DNA from: Nocardioides ferulae
GTDB lineage: Bacteria; Actinomycetota; Actinomycetes; Propionibacteriales; Nocardioidaceae
DNA: 64,000 nt
Direction of reading: 5' to 3'
Assembly: GCF_003660455.1 (NCBI RefSeq)
Contig: NZ_QZVR01000018.1
Coordinates: 1-64,000, forward strand
The position numbers were made by a program, and so were the translations under genes. Below are positions 19,152-29,035 of the stretch, piece by piece. A model generated the notes under the pieces. The model saw nothing but the letters and a program-made list of their open reading frames with translations, was not told the DNA's origin and did not search any database. Position 1 is the stretch's first letter. Each line of letters opens with the position of its first letter.

Positions 19152-21747
19152 GCACCGTGCCGGAGCAGACGGAGCCCGAGACCGGTCCCATCGAGATCCC
19201 CGAGCCGCCGCTCGAGCCGCTCGACGGCACCCCCACCGAGGAGCCGGCCGACGTCCCGGGCGTCGGTGCGGACGAGGCCACCTCAGGCAGCGCCGACGCC
19301 GACGCGAGCCCGGCCGAGGGCGCCGCTGACCGGCGTACCCCCGTCAGCACCTACCGGCTGCAGATCACGCCCGAGTTCGACCTGCTCGCCGCCGCTCGGC
19401 TGCTGCCCTACCTGCACGACCTCGGCGTCGACTGGGTCTACCTGTCGCCGCTGCTGGCCTCCGAGCCCGACAGCGAGCACGGCTACGACGTCACCTCGTT
19501 CAACCGGATCGACCCGGCGCGGGGCGGAGCGGTCGGCCTGGCCGCGCTGTCGGCCGAGGCACAGCGGCTCGGCATGGGGGTGCTGGTCGACATCGTGCCC
19601 AACCACGTCGGTGTGGCCACCCCGGCCGAGAACGCCTGGTGGTGGGACCTCCTCAAGCACGGCGCCGGCTCCAAGTACGCCGCCGCGTTCGACGTCGACT
19701 GGGAGGCCGGCGCCGGCCGGATCCGGATCCCCGTCATCGGCGACGACGACCAGCCCGAGCCCGGCGGCGCGATCGGCAACCTCGAGGTGGTCGGCAACCT
19801 GCTGCGCTACCACGACCAGCTGTTCCCGGTCGCCCCCGGCACCGCCGAGCCCGACGACGACGGCAACCCGCCGGACCCCCAGGAGGTGCACGCCCACCAG
19901 CACTACGAGCTGGTCAACTGGCGCCGCGCCGACACCGACCTGAACTACCGCCGGTTCTTCGCGGTCAACACCCTCGCCGGGGTGCGGGTGGAGGACCCGC
20001 GGGTCTTCGACGCCGTGCACGTCGAGGTGCGGCGCTGGTTCGACGAGGGGCTGGTCGACGGGCTCAGGGTCGACCATCCCGACGGCCTGCGCGACCCCAA
20101 GGGCTACCTCGACGACCTGGCCGACCTCACCGGCGGCGCCTACGTGCTGGTCGAGAAGATCCTCGAGCCCGGTGAGGAGCTGCCGACATCGTGGGCGACC
20201 GCCGGGACCACCGGCTACGACGCGCTGGCGCACCTCGACCGGGTGCTCACCGACCCGGCCGGACAGGAGCCGCTCGATGCCCTCGAGGCCCGGCTGCGCG
20301 GTGCCGACGGGCCGGTCGACTTCCACGCGATGGTCCACGACCTCAAGCACGAGGTCGCCACCGGCATCCTGCGCTCCGAGACGCGACGCATCGTGCGGGG
20401 ACTGCGCCGCGAGCTCGCCGACGCGACCCCTGACGACGAGGCCCTCGAGGCCGCGGTCGCCGAACTGCTCGCCTGCTTCCCGGTCTACCGCTCCTACCTG
20501 CCCGACGCCGGCCACGAGCACCTCGAGCAGGCGTTCACCGCGGCGCGGACGCGCCGCCCCGAGCTCGCTGCGACGCTCGACGCGGTGCGGCCGATCCTCG
20601 CCGACGGCGACACGCTGCCGGCCAAGCGCTTCCAGCAGACCAGCGGCATGGTGATGGCCAAGGGCGTCGAGGACTGCGCGTTCTACCGCTACTCCCGCCT
20701 CACCTCGCTCAACGAGGTCGGCGGCGACCCGAGCCTGTTCTCGATCACCCCCGCGCAGTTCCACGAGGCGATGACGCTGCGCCAGCGCGAGTGGCCGCAC
20801 GCGATGACCACGCTGTCGACCCACGACACCAAGCGCGGCGAGGACGTCCGCGCCCGGATCACCGTGCTCGCCGAGATGCCCCAGCACTGGGAGCACGCCC
20901 TGCGCCGGCTGCTGGCCCTCGCCCCGGTGCCCGACCCCGTCTTCGGTTCACTGCTGTGGCAGGCGATCCTCGGGGCCTGGCCGGCGTCGCGAGACCGGCT
21001 GCGCGCCTACGCCGAGAAGGCGATGCGCGAGGCCGGCGACCACACCACCTGGACCCAGGTCGACACCGACTACGAGCACGCCGTGCAGCGCGCCGTCGAC
21101 GCGGTCTTCGACGACCACGACGTGCGCTCGGTGCTCGAGGACCTCGTCGAGCACACCGCCCACCCCGGCTGGAGCAACGCGTTGACCGCCAAGCTGGTCG
21201 CGCTCACCATGCCGGGCGTGCCCGACGTCTACCAGGGCAGCGAGCTGTGGGAGCAGAGCCTGGTCGACCCCGACAACCGGCGCGAGGTCGACTTCGACCT
21301 GCGCGACGACCTGCTCGGCGCCGTGCGCGCCGGTGCCCGGGCCGCACTCGGCCACGGCCCCGAGGACTCCGGCATCGTCAAGCTGCTGGTGACCCACAAG
21401 GCGCTGCTCGCCCGGCGGGAGCGCCCCGAGCTGTTCACCGGCTACACCCCGCTGAGCGCCGAGGGCGAGGCGGCCGAGCACTGCCTGGCCTTCGACCGCG
21501 GTGGCGCGATCACGGTCGCCACCCGGCTGCCGCACGGCCTCCGCACCCGGCACGGCTGGGGCGACACCACGCTGACCCTGCCCTCGGGCAGCTGGTCCGA
21601 CGCGTTGACCGGGCGGTCGGTCTCGGCAGGCTCGACCACCGCCGCAGGCTCGACCACCGGAGACGGCGTCGTCCGGCTGGCCGACCTGCTGCACGACTAC
21701 CCCGTGGCGCTGCTGCTGCGTGAGGACACCGAGGGAGCCCCCGCCCG

Positions 21748-21751
<4 letters not shown>
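19148..21751 (+). CDS. treY: Maltooligosyltrehalose synthase TreY
   Basis: An 867-residue GH13 enzyme that isomerises the reducing-end glucose of maltodextrins to a trehalosyl unit. Motifs: PVSTYRLQITPEFDL, WVYLSPLLASEPDSEHGYDV, LVDIVPNHVGV, VDGLRVDHPDGLRDPKGYL (nucleophile Asp), VEKILEPGEELP (Glu), LSTHDTKRGEDVRARI and MPGVPDVYQGSELWEQSLV. Unusual: about 65 acidic, Pro-rich residues precede the enzyme domain (EPETGPIEIPEPP.., DADASPAEGAAD). Near the C-terminus an insertion reads VSAGSTTAAGSTTGDG and coincides with an interspersed DNA repeat. It overlaps glgX (GTGA) and treZ (ATGA). Confidence 0.95.
21620..21660. repeat. Short interspersed repeat inside treY, 1.8 copies
   Basis: Positions 21620-21641 are identical to 761-782. 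A second, 5'-truncated copy (GCAGGCTCGACCACCGG) follows at 21644-21660. The insert keeps the treY frame and encodes the low-complexity stretch SAGSTTAAGSTT just before the last 27 or so residues of the protein. Confidence 0.7.
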
Positions 21752-23538
<1,787 letters not shown>

Positions 23539-23559
23539 GTTCGCGCCGAGCGGCCGGCG

Positions 23560-24276
23560 TCAGCCCAGCGTGTTGAGGTCGACGACCTCGTCCTCGGCCG
23601 GCGCCTCCACCTCGACGTCCTCGCCGAACTCGGTGAACGTGACGCTGCCGGTGTCCTCGCCCTCGGTCTTCTCGATCTTGACCATGTAGTGCTCGCCGCC
23701 GGCCTGCACGTAGCCGGTCGAGACGCCCTCCTCCTCGTCGTCCTGCTCGATGACGACGACCTCCTCGCCGTCGAGCTCCTCGGTGCCCTTGACCGTGAAC
23801 TTCTCCGCCGACTCGTCGTCGTTGTCGAACAGGTCGCCGATCAGCTCGTCGAGGTCGCAGAACTCCGCGAAGTCGCCCTCGGAGTCGACCACCCACTTGT
23901 CCAGCACGAGCGCCTGCTGGTCGGCCGGGATCCCGGCGGTGGTCCAGAACGCCTCGTCGGCGCGGAACCACGACTCCCCACCCGTGGAGACCACCTCGAC
24001 GACGCCCTCGGCGCCGACGTCCATGGTGCCGCTGCACTCACCCTCGTCGGAGAGGCGGATGTCCATGCCGATGACCGTGCCGTCGGTGCTGACCTCGCCG
24101 GCGACGTGCACCGAGGAGAGGTCCTGCATCGCAGACTTGGCGGTCTCGACGATCTCGTCGGCCGGGCGGTCGGCGAAGCCGTCGTCGCCCTCGGCGCTGT
24201 CACCGTCGTCGCTGCCGCAGCCGGCGAGCAGGGCGGCCGTGCCGATCGCGGCCACCGCGAATCGAAGCTTCTTCAC
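23560..24276 (-). CDS. LppX/LprG-like lipoprotein
   Basis: A 238-residue lipoprotein with the lipobox LLAGCGSDDGDS (Cys about residue 20) after a short KKLRFAVAAIGTAAL signal. The body starts DEIVETAKSAMQDLSSVHVAGEV, the opening of the LppX_LprAFG lipid-binding domain, and ends in a very acidic tail. The family carries lipids across the periplasm in mycobacteria; the role here is inferred. GTG at 24276 is chosen for its AAGGAG ribosome site 6 nt upstream and the lysines after it. It is convergent with treZ. Confidence 0.75.
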   Translation of the reverse strand: MKKLRFAVAAIGTAALLAGCGSDDGDSAEGDDGFADRPADEIVETAKSAMQDLSSVHVAGEVSTDGTVIGMDIRLSDEGECSGTMDVGAEGVVEVVSTGGESWFRADEAFWTTAGIPADQQALVLDKWVVDSEGDFAEFCDLDELIGDLFDNDDESAEKFTVKGTEELDGEEVVVIEQDDEEEGVSTGYVQAGGEHYMVKIEKTEGEDTGSVTFTEFGEDVEVEAPAEDEVVDLNTLG

Positions 24277-24445
24277 GTCTGTCTCCTTGACGCCCGTGCC
24301 AGGGCGCGTGGTTTCGGGATGGGTCGTGCGGGAGGGTGTGGATCGGTCCGGGTGTCGAGCCGTCCGGGTGAGGAAGAATCTCACCACACCGACGGGCCGG
24401 CGCCGCGCCTGGTTGCACACCGGGCCTCCGGGCGAAAGCAGTCGA

Positions 24446-25138
24446 TCAGGGCCCCGAGAGCACCTCGGCGACCCAGGCGGGCACCAGCCGGGTGGCCGGG
24501 CCCTGCCTGGCCTCGTCGAACATCGAGCTCCCCACGCTCGGCTCGAGGTTGAGCTCGAGCGTGCGGGCGCCGTACGCCGCAGCGAGGCGCACGGAGCCGG
24601 CCGCCGGGTAGACCGCGCCCGAGGTGCCGATCGAGACGAACAGGTCGGCCTCGCCCAGCGCCTCCTCGATCCGGTCCATGTCGTAGGGCACCTCGCCGAA
24701 CCAGACGACGTCCGGCCGCAGCGCCGCCGCACCGCAGCGCGGGCACGGCGGCAGATGGCTCAACGGGTCGAGCCAGGGCTGGCGGACCCCGCAGGCCAGA
24801 CAGCGGGCCGCCCGCAGTTCACCGTGCATGTGCACCACCCGCCGGGAGCCGGACCGCTCGTGCAGGTCGTCGACGTTCTGGGTGACGACGAGCAGGTCGT
24901 CGCCGACGGCTGCCTCGAGCCGCGCCAGTGCGCGGTGGGCGTCGTTCGGGGCGACGTCGCGCAGCGCCGCCCGGCGGGCGTCGTAGAAGGAGTGCACGAC
25001 GTGCGGCTGGGCGGCGAACGCCTCGGGGGTGGCGACGTCCTCGACCTGATGACCCTCCCAGAGGCCACCGGCGTCACGGAAGGTCGGCACCCCGCTCTCG
25101 GCGGAGATGCCGGCGCCGGTCAGCACGACGATCCTCAT
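24446..25138 (-). CDS. cobB: NAD-dependent protein deacylase, sirtuin (SIR2 family)
   Basis: A 230-residue class III-type sirtuin. NAD site GAGISAESGVPTFRDAGGLW, TQNVDDLHERSG, the catalytic His in HMHGEL, a zinc ribbon (CLACG..CPRCG), RPDVVWFGEVPYDMDRIEEAL and IGTSGAVYPAA. The Y..R pair of desuccinylases (FYDARR near residue 51) is present, so deacetylase or desuccinylase activity is possible. The 169 bp before it, up to the lipoprotein start, hold no gene. Confidence 0.93.
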   Translation of the reverse strand: MRIVVLTGAGISAESGVPTFRDAGGLWEGHQVEDVATPEAFAAQPHVVHSFYDARRAALRDVAPNDAHRALARLEAAVGDDLLVVTQNVDDLHERSGSRRVVHMHGELRAARCLACGVRQPWLDPLSHLPPCPRCGAAALRPDVVWFGEVPYDMDRIEEALGEADLFVSIGTSGAVYPAAGSVRLAAAYGARTLELNLEPSVGSSMFDEARQGPATRLVPAWVAEVLSGP

Positions 25139-25214
25139 CGGCTCCCTGGGCTCCCTCGGACTCGGCGACGACGCGTCCGCGCCGTCACTCTCAGCCTAGG
25201 AGGTATGCACGACG

Positions 25215-25829
25215 TCAGCGCCGGGAGTGCAAGGACACGACATAGCCGGCCGCCTCCTCGAACGGCTCCCGCGACCACCCCGACCACCGCTCGACCGGTG
25301 CCAGCCCGGCGGCCGCCATCGCCTCGTCGTACGCCGCGAGCGGGGTGACCGGACAGCCGGCGGGCAGGTGCTGCTCGTCGAGGCCGAAGCCGCAGACCAC
25401 GAGCCCGCCCGGGGCGGTGTGGGCGGCGAGCTGTCGGGCCACGTCGGGCAGGGTGCCCGGCTCGAGCAGCGGGACGATGTTGCCGGCGAGCAGCACCACG
25501 TCGAACTCCTCGCCCAGCTCGAGCGCGGCGAGGTCGCCGAACCGCCAGTCGAGCTCCGGTGCCTCGGCCCGGGCCACCGCCAGCATGGTCTCGTCGACGT
25601 CGACCCCGACCACGCGATAGCCGCGCTCGGCGAGGTGCACCGCGATCCGGCCGGTGCCGCAGCCGGCGTCGAGCACCCGGGCGGGCGGGTCGACGAGGCC
25701 GGCGACCAGCCGCGCCTCACCGTGGATGTCGTCGCCGCGGTCGGCGTTCGCGCGGAACCGCTCGGCGTACGCCGCGGCGTACTGCTCGCCCGCCTGGGCT
25801 CGGGCGATGCGCTGCCAGCGGGTGGTCAC
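25215..25829 (-). CDS. Class I SAM-dependent methyltransferase
   Basis: A 204-residue Rossmann methyltransferase. Motif I is ARVLDAGCGTGRIAVHLAERG, motif II VVGVDVDETMLAVAR, and post-motif FDVVLLAGNIVPLL. The substrate is unknown. GTG at 25829 lies 8 nt after GGAG; the long open frame upstream is low-complexity and not protein-like. On the same strand as menB, it may have been the next gene downstream of menB before the element arrived (inference). Confidence 0.8.
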   Translation of the reverse strand: MTTRWQRIARAQAGEQYAAAYAERFRANADRGDDIHGEARLVAGLVDPPARVLDAGCGTGRIAVHLAERGYRVVGVDVDETMLAVARAEAPELDWRFGDLAALELGEEFDVVLLAGNIVPLLEPGTLPDVARQLAAHTAPGGLVVCGFGLDEQHLPAGCPVTPLAAYDEAMAAAGLAPVERWSGWSREPFEEAAGYVVSLHSRR

Positions 25830-25885
25830 GGGCGTCTCCGGGGGCTCGATAGTGCCGTCGGGCGCAGGACCGGCGGCTTGACCCC

Positions 25886-25897
25886 TCAGTAGTACCA
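25886..25897. other. Partial att-core copy (12 bp)
   Basis: TCAGTAGTACCA is identical to the first 12 bases of the 16-bp core found at 27533 and 43186. It marks the left edge of the accessory region, just upstream of the methyltransferase gene. It could be an old attachment site left by an earlier integration. Confidence 0.45.
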
Positions 25898-25918
25898 AGC
25901 CGACGGTGGCCGCACCGC

Positions 25919-26190
25919 CTATCGGCTGAGGAGGGCGGCGCCCTCCAGGACGCGGCGACGCCTGCGGTCCAGCGGCGAGAGGCGTCGGTCGAGGCGGGCG
26001 TCGAGGATCGCGACCGCCTGCGCGACGCTGCCGCTGTTCGCCAGGGCGAGGACCAGCGTCTCCTCGACGACCTCTCTCTGGGCGGCCGAGCCGCCGACGG
26101 TGACCAGTCGCGGCAGCGCCGCGCGCAGGCCGGTCACCGCGTCGGACCAGCGCTCCTCGGCGGCGGCGAGCCAGCCTGATGAGCGAGGCT
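25919..26190 (-). pseudogene. C-terminal remnant of a larger helical protein
   Basis: The open frame (SGWLAAAEERWSDAVTGLRA.. to RRRRVLEGAALLSR) reads like the C-terminal repeats of a TPR-type protein: amphipathic helices with the A/L spacing of ALANSGSVAQAVAILDARL. It has no good start; upstream a stop codon lies within the Fic operator region. A GTG at 26137 could start a 72-residue peptide. The rest of the gene is not in the window. The TPR assignment is from pattern only. Confidence 0.4.
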
Positions 26191-26196
26191 GGCTGT

Positions 26197-26259
26197 TTGT
26201 CTCTTAATAAGTGACAAGGGTCGCCGGTGTCCTTAGTCTTGGCACTTAATAAAGGACAT
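26197..26259. promoter_or_regulatory. Twin 21-bp operators upstream of the Fic gene
   Basis: Two copies of a 21-bp site lie at 26197-26217 and 26239-26259, exactly 42 bp apart centre to centre. The first is a near-perfect palindrome with arms TTGTC/GACAA and CTTA/TAAG around single unpaired bases. The second keeps the CTTAATAA centre. The second overlaps the AAAGGA ribosome site of the gene at 26266. The A/T-rich centres may also serve as -10 elements. Autoregulation by the C-terminal winged helix of the Fic protein is an inference. Confidence 0.65.
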
Positions 26260-26265
26260 ACGGAC

Positions 26266-27423
26266 ATGACTTCCCTCTTCGCCACGCCAGACCCCGATCT
26301 CGAGGACCAACAGGTCATCGGAGAGGTCCACGCAGTGCGCGCATCGCTCGCGGACCACCTACGCGCGCCCAAACGCTGGAACGGACTTCTCCGACGTACT
26401 TCGACCGCGCGCGCCATCCAGGGGTCCAACACGATCGAGGGATACACAGTCAGCGATGAGGACGCGGTCGCCGCGGTGGACGACGAGCCCCCACTCAGCG
26501 CTGACGAGGAGACATGGCTCGAGATCATCGCCTACCGCCGGGTTCTCACCTACGTCCTCAACGTGGCGACGGAGCCCGGCTTCGTGATCGACGAGGCCGT
26601 CCTCAGATCGATGCACTTCATGCTGCTCGACCACGACCTGTCGAAGACACCCGGGCGTTATCGGACGAGTGAGATCTTCGTCCGCGACGACAAACGCGGT
26701 GTCAACGTCTACGCCGGGCCTGAAGCCGACCTGGTGCCAGAGCTCATGCGGGACCTGTCAGAGTCGCTGTCGAAGCCGACGTCGGACGACCCGTTGGTGC
26801 GCGGGGCGATGGCACACCTCAATCTCGTCATGATCCACCCCTTCCGCGACGGCAACGGGCGCATGGCGCGTGCCCTGCAGACGATGATCCTCGCCCAGGA
26901 CCAGGTCGTTGAACCGACCTTCTCCAGCATCGAGGAATGGCTCGGAAACAACACCCAGGACTACTACGACGTCCTCGCGGCCACAGGTCGGGGCGACTGG
27001 AATCCCGGCAACGACGCAACGCTGTGGGTGAAGTTCAACCTGCGGGCCCACCACATGCAGGCCCAGACGATGCGTCGCCGGTTCGACGAGGCCGAGATCC
27101 AGTGGCGACGCATCGATGAGCTGGTTGCCACGCATCGCCTCAACGAGCGGATCGGTGCGGCGCTCTTCGACGCGCTGATCGGTCTTCGCGTCACCCGACC
27201 GTCCTACGTGAAACTCACCGAACTCGACGAGCGCACAGCGACCCGCGACCTGGTCAACGCGGCCAACCTGGGCCTCTTGGAAGCGCGTGGCGAACGTCGT
27301 GGTCGCCACTATGTAGCCGGCGAGCCCCTGCGGCAGATCCAGGCGGACCTACGGGCCAGCCGGAAGCCCCTCGACGACCCGTATCCGACCCTCATCGGCG
27401 AGATCCGTAGGGCGTTGCCGTGA
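26266..27423 (+). CDS. Fic family AMP-transferase-like protein with N-terminal inhibitory motif
   Basis: A 385-residue protein. The Fic active site is complete, HPFRDGNGRMAR (from His191). The N-terminal segment has SNTIEG at 54-59, which fits the inhibitory (S/T)xxxE(G/N) motif of class II Fic proteins; there E58 would block ATP gamma-phosphate binding. The C-terminal 90 residues (RIGAALFDALIGLRVTRPSYV.., GLLEARGERRGRHYVAG) look like the winged-helix domain usual in this group. Family activity is transfer of AMP to a protein hydroxyl. ATG at 26266 follows AAAGGA; an earlier in-frame GTG would place the start inside the operator. Flanking DNA is less GC-rich than the chromosome. Confidence 0.88.
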   Translation: MTSLFATPDPDLEDQQVIGEVHAVRASLADHLRAPKRWNGLLRRTSTARAIQGSNTIEGYTVSDEDAVAAVDDEPPLSADEETWLEIIAYRRVLTYVLNVATEPGFVIDEAVLRSMHFMLLDHDLSKTPGRYRTSEIFVRDDKRGVNVYAGPEADLVPELMRDLSESLSKPTSDDPLVRGAMAHLNLVMIHPFRDGNGRMARALQTMILAQDQVVEPTFSSIEEWLGNNTQDYYDVLAATGRGDWNPGNDATLWVKFNLRAHHMQAQTMRRRFDEAEIQWRRIDELVATHRLNERIGAALFDALIGLRVTRPSYVKLTELDERTATRDLVNAANLGLLEARGERRGRHYVAGEPLRQIQADLRASRKPLDDPYPTLIGEIRRALP

Positions 27424-27532
27424 GAGAACCGAGCAACGGCCCGATGGGGATGCTCGCGCAGTCGGCCGTAGAGGCGCCCATTCGCGGGCTGTTCAGGCCG
27501 AGACCCCCCTCTGACCTGCGCAGCGCGTCAGA

Positions 27533-27548
27533 TCAGTAGTACCAGGGG
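27533..27548. other. Attachment site attL (left core)
   Basis: TCAGTAGTACCAGGGG is identical to 43186-43201. Read on the minus strand it encodes the last residues PWYY plus stop, as at the end of menB. A hairpin TCTGAC/GTCAGA (27510-27532) abuts it on the left. Its position opposite the menB copy makes it the left end of the element. Confidence 0.75.
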
Positions 27549-27609
27549 AAGCATCCGGGCGGGCTTCGGCTAGTTTCGATTGTCGTTGGATACCGATGGA
27601 AAGCGGCCC

Positions 27610-27697
27610 TGACCTGCAGGAACGTGCAGACGGTGAGCGATGGTCCCGTTGGTTGCGATCGAACGAAACCCGGCATTGTGCGGACTTTTTGCGGACC
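27610..27697. promoter_or_regulatory. Left-end arm-type sites (probable integrase or excisionase binding sites)
   Basis: TGACCTGCAGGAACGTGC begins at 27610. TGCGGACTTTTTGCGGACC occupies 27679-27697. Close copies of both occur at the right end (43164 and 43114), the latter with 18 of 19 identical bases. Paired sequences inside both ends of an integrase element are what arm-type sites look like; binding is inferred. The 301 bases between the Fic and HEPN genes contain the core and these sites but no gene. Confidence 0.55.
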
Positions 27698-27724
27698 GTC
27701 CGTACCCATGCCGCGACCGACTCC

Positions 27725-29035
27725 CTACCGGAGGCGCTGCGCGACGACGGCCTCCGCAACGCCCAGTCGGAGCGCAATCCAAGCCCGAACGATCCTCACA
27801 CCGAGGCGATAGTTGACAATCAGGTCGTCAAGGTTCGGCTCCGGCCGGTTCGCATGTTTGACTGCGTTGTAGCCATCGGCGAAGTCCTTGGGGAACGTCG
27901 TAGGGATGCTCGGGATGCAACCCGCGACCTCCGCCGCGATCTTGCGGACCCGCTGTTCCATCGTCTTCTTGTCCGCTCGCGCCTCACTTGCTCCCGCATC
28001 GCGGAACGCCTGGTAACCGAAGGCTTCGATCGCGATGCCGAGTTGTGCCATGTGTTCGTCAACGGTGCCCTGGCGGATGTCCAACAAGCGTAGGAAGGGC
28101 CTCAATCCCCGACGGTTTTCGTCCGTGAACTTAAGCCACTTCTGAATGCCGGCGGACCTGATGTCGGCGAACACGAAGAGCGGGCGTTCGTTCTTCCCCC
28201 ATACGCCATCGCCGATTCCCGTAACGGCGGTCTTCACCTCACACCACCGCTGCCGAGGCTCATCTCCACTCGTGACGGCACCCTTCTCCTTGTTGCTGGT
28301 CGCCTCATGTCCTCGGAACATGATGGGCTTCCAGACGGCAACGCGCACGAGGTCTCGGATCGCCCTGTGCATCTGGATGTGATCTGCCCAGTCTCGTTCT
28401 TTCATCGAAAACGTCTGGAGCAGAGCCGTGCTCGTGTATCGGATCTCGGGTGCCAATGAGCCGGGCGCCGTTCCTCTGACGGTGGCGCTCAGATTGAGTC
28501 TGCCGGCGAGGCGCAGGTCGGGAGGAACGTCGATCGTCGTGGTCACATTCAACGAGCCGCTCCTCGACGCCGTCCTCGTCGTGCGGTGCGCCCAGAGATT
28601 CAACCAATGTCCCAGCCCGTCGATCTCGGAGCGGAAGCCATTGATCTTTGCGTAGTTCGCCGCGCGAGCTGCCTTCTCAACGGCAAAGTTGGCCGCAAGC
28701 TCACCGATGCCGGAGGATGCCGAGAAGCCACCGAATATGACCGATCCGCCGCCCGCGCTGCGACACCCCACCGGCCCGACGGAGCCCTTGTTGTCGAAAT
28801 AGTCGAGTTCAGCCGGCGGCAGTTCCGGCGGCACGACTTGGCCGTCAGGTCCGATGTGCTGACCCAGTTCGCTCCAGAACCATCGTTCAGGGAAGTTGCC
28901 GACCAGGTATGGAATCCGAAGCAGAACGCCGCCTCGGTCCTGCTCATCAAGCGTCGCAGGGAGCAGTTCAGAGAAGTCACCCCTGAGGTTGAGGTGACCG
29001 ACCCGGGACGTCGGTGCGGCGACTGTGTCAGCCAT
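27725..29035 (-). CDS. ApeA-like HEPN-domain protein, candidate defence RNase
   Basis: A 436-residue protein. The N-terminal two thirds resembles the ApeA N-terminal domain: EIDGLGHWLNLWA followed later by SMKERDWADHIQMHRAIRDL and WKPIMF. The C-terminal 120 residues are helical with YNAVKHANRP near residue 390, similar to Apea-type HEPN domains. The usual HEPN R-X4-6-H is not seen at this place; the pattern is N-x-x-K-H, so nuclease activity is uncertain. The ATG overlaps the hsdR stop by 8 bp, so it is the last gene of the hsdMSR operon. ApeA is known as a single-gene phage defence protein; a guard role like PrrC beside EcoprrI is an inference. Confidence 0.6.
   Translation of the reverse strand: MADTVAAPTSRVGHLNLRGDFSELLPATLDEQDRGGVLLRIPYLVGNFPERWFWSELGQHIGPDGQVVPPELPPAELDYFDNKGSVGPVGCRSAGGGSVIFGGFSASSGIGELAANFAVEKAARAANYAKINGFRSEIDGLGHWLNLWAHRTTRTASRSGSLNVTTTIDVPPDLRLAGRLNLSATVRGTAPGSLAPEIRYTSTALLQTFSMKERDWADHIQMHRAIRDLVRVAVWKPIMFRGHEATSNKEKGAVTSGDEPRQRWCEVKTAVTGIGDGVWGKNERPLFVFADIRSAGIQKWLKFTDENRRGLRPFLRLLDIRQGTVDEHMAQLGIAIEAFGYQAFRDAGASEARADKKTMEQRVRKIAAEVAGCIPSIPTTFPKDFADGYNAVKHANRPEPNLDDLIVNYRLGVRIVRAWIALRLGVAEAVVAQRLR

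Noticed and set aside
25200..26528. Extended reading frame joining the methyltransferase to upstream sequence through the Fic promoter.
   Set aside because: The part upstream of 25829 has no methyltransferase or other domain, crosses the Fic gene on the other strand, and lacks a plausible start.
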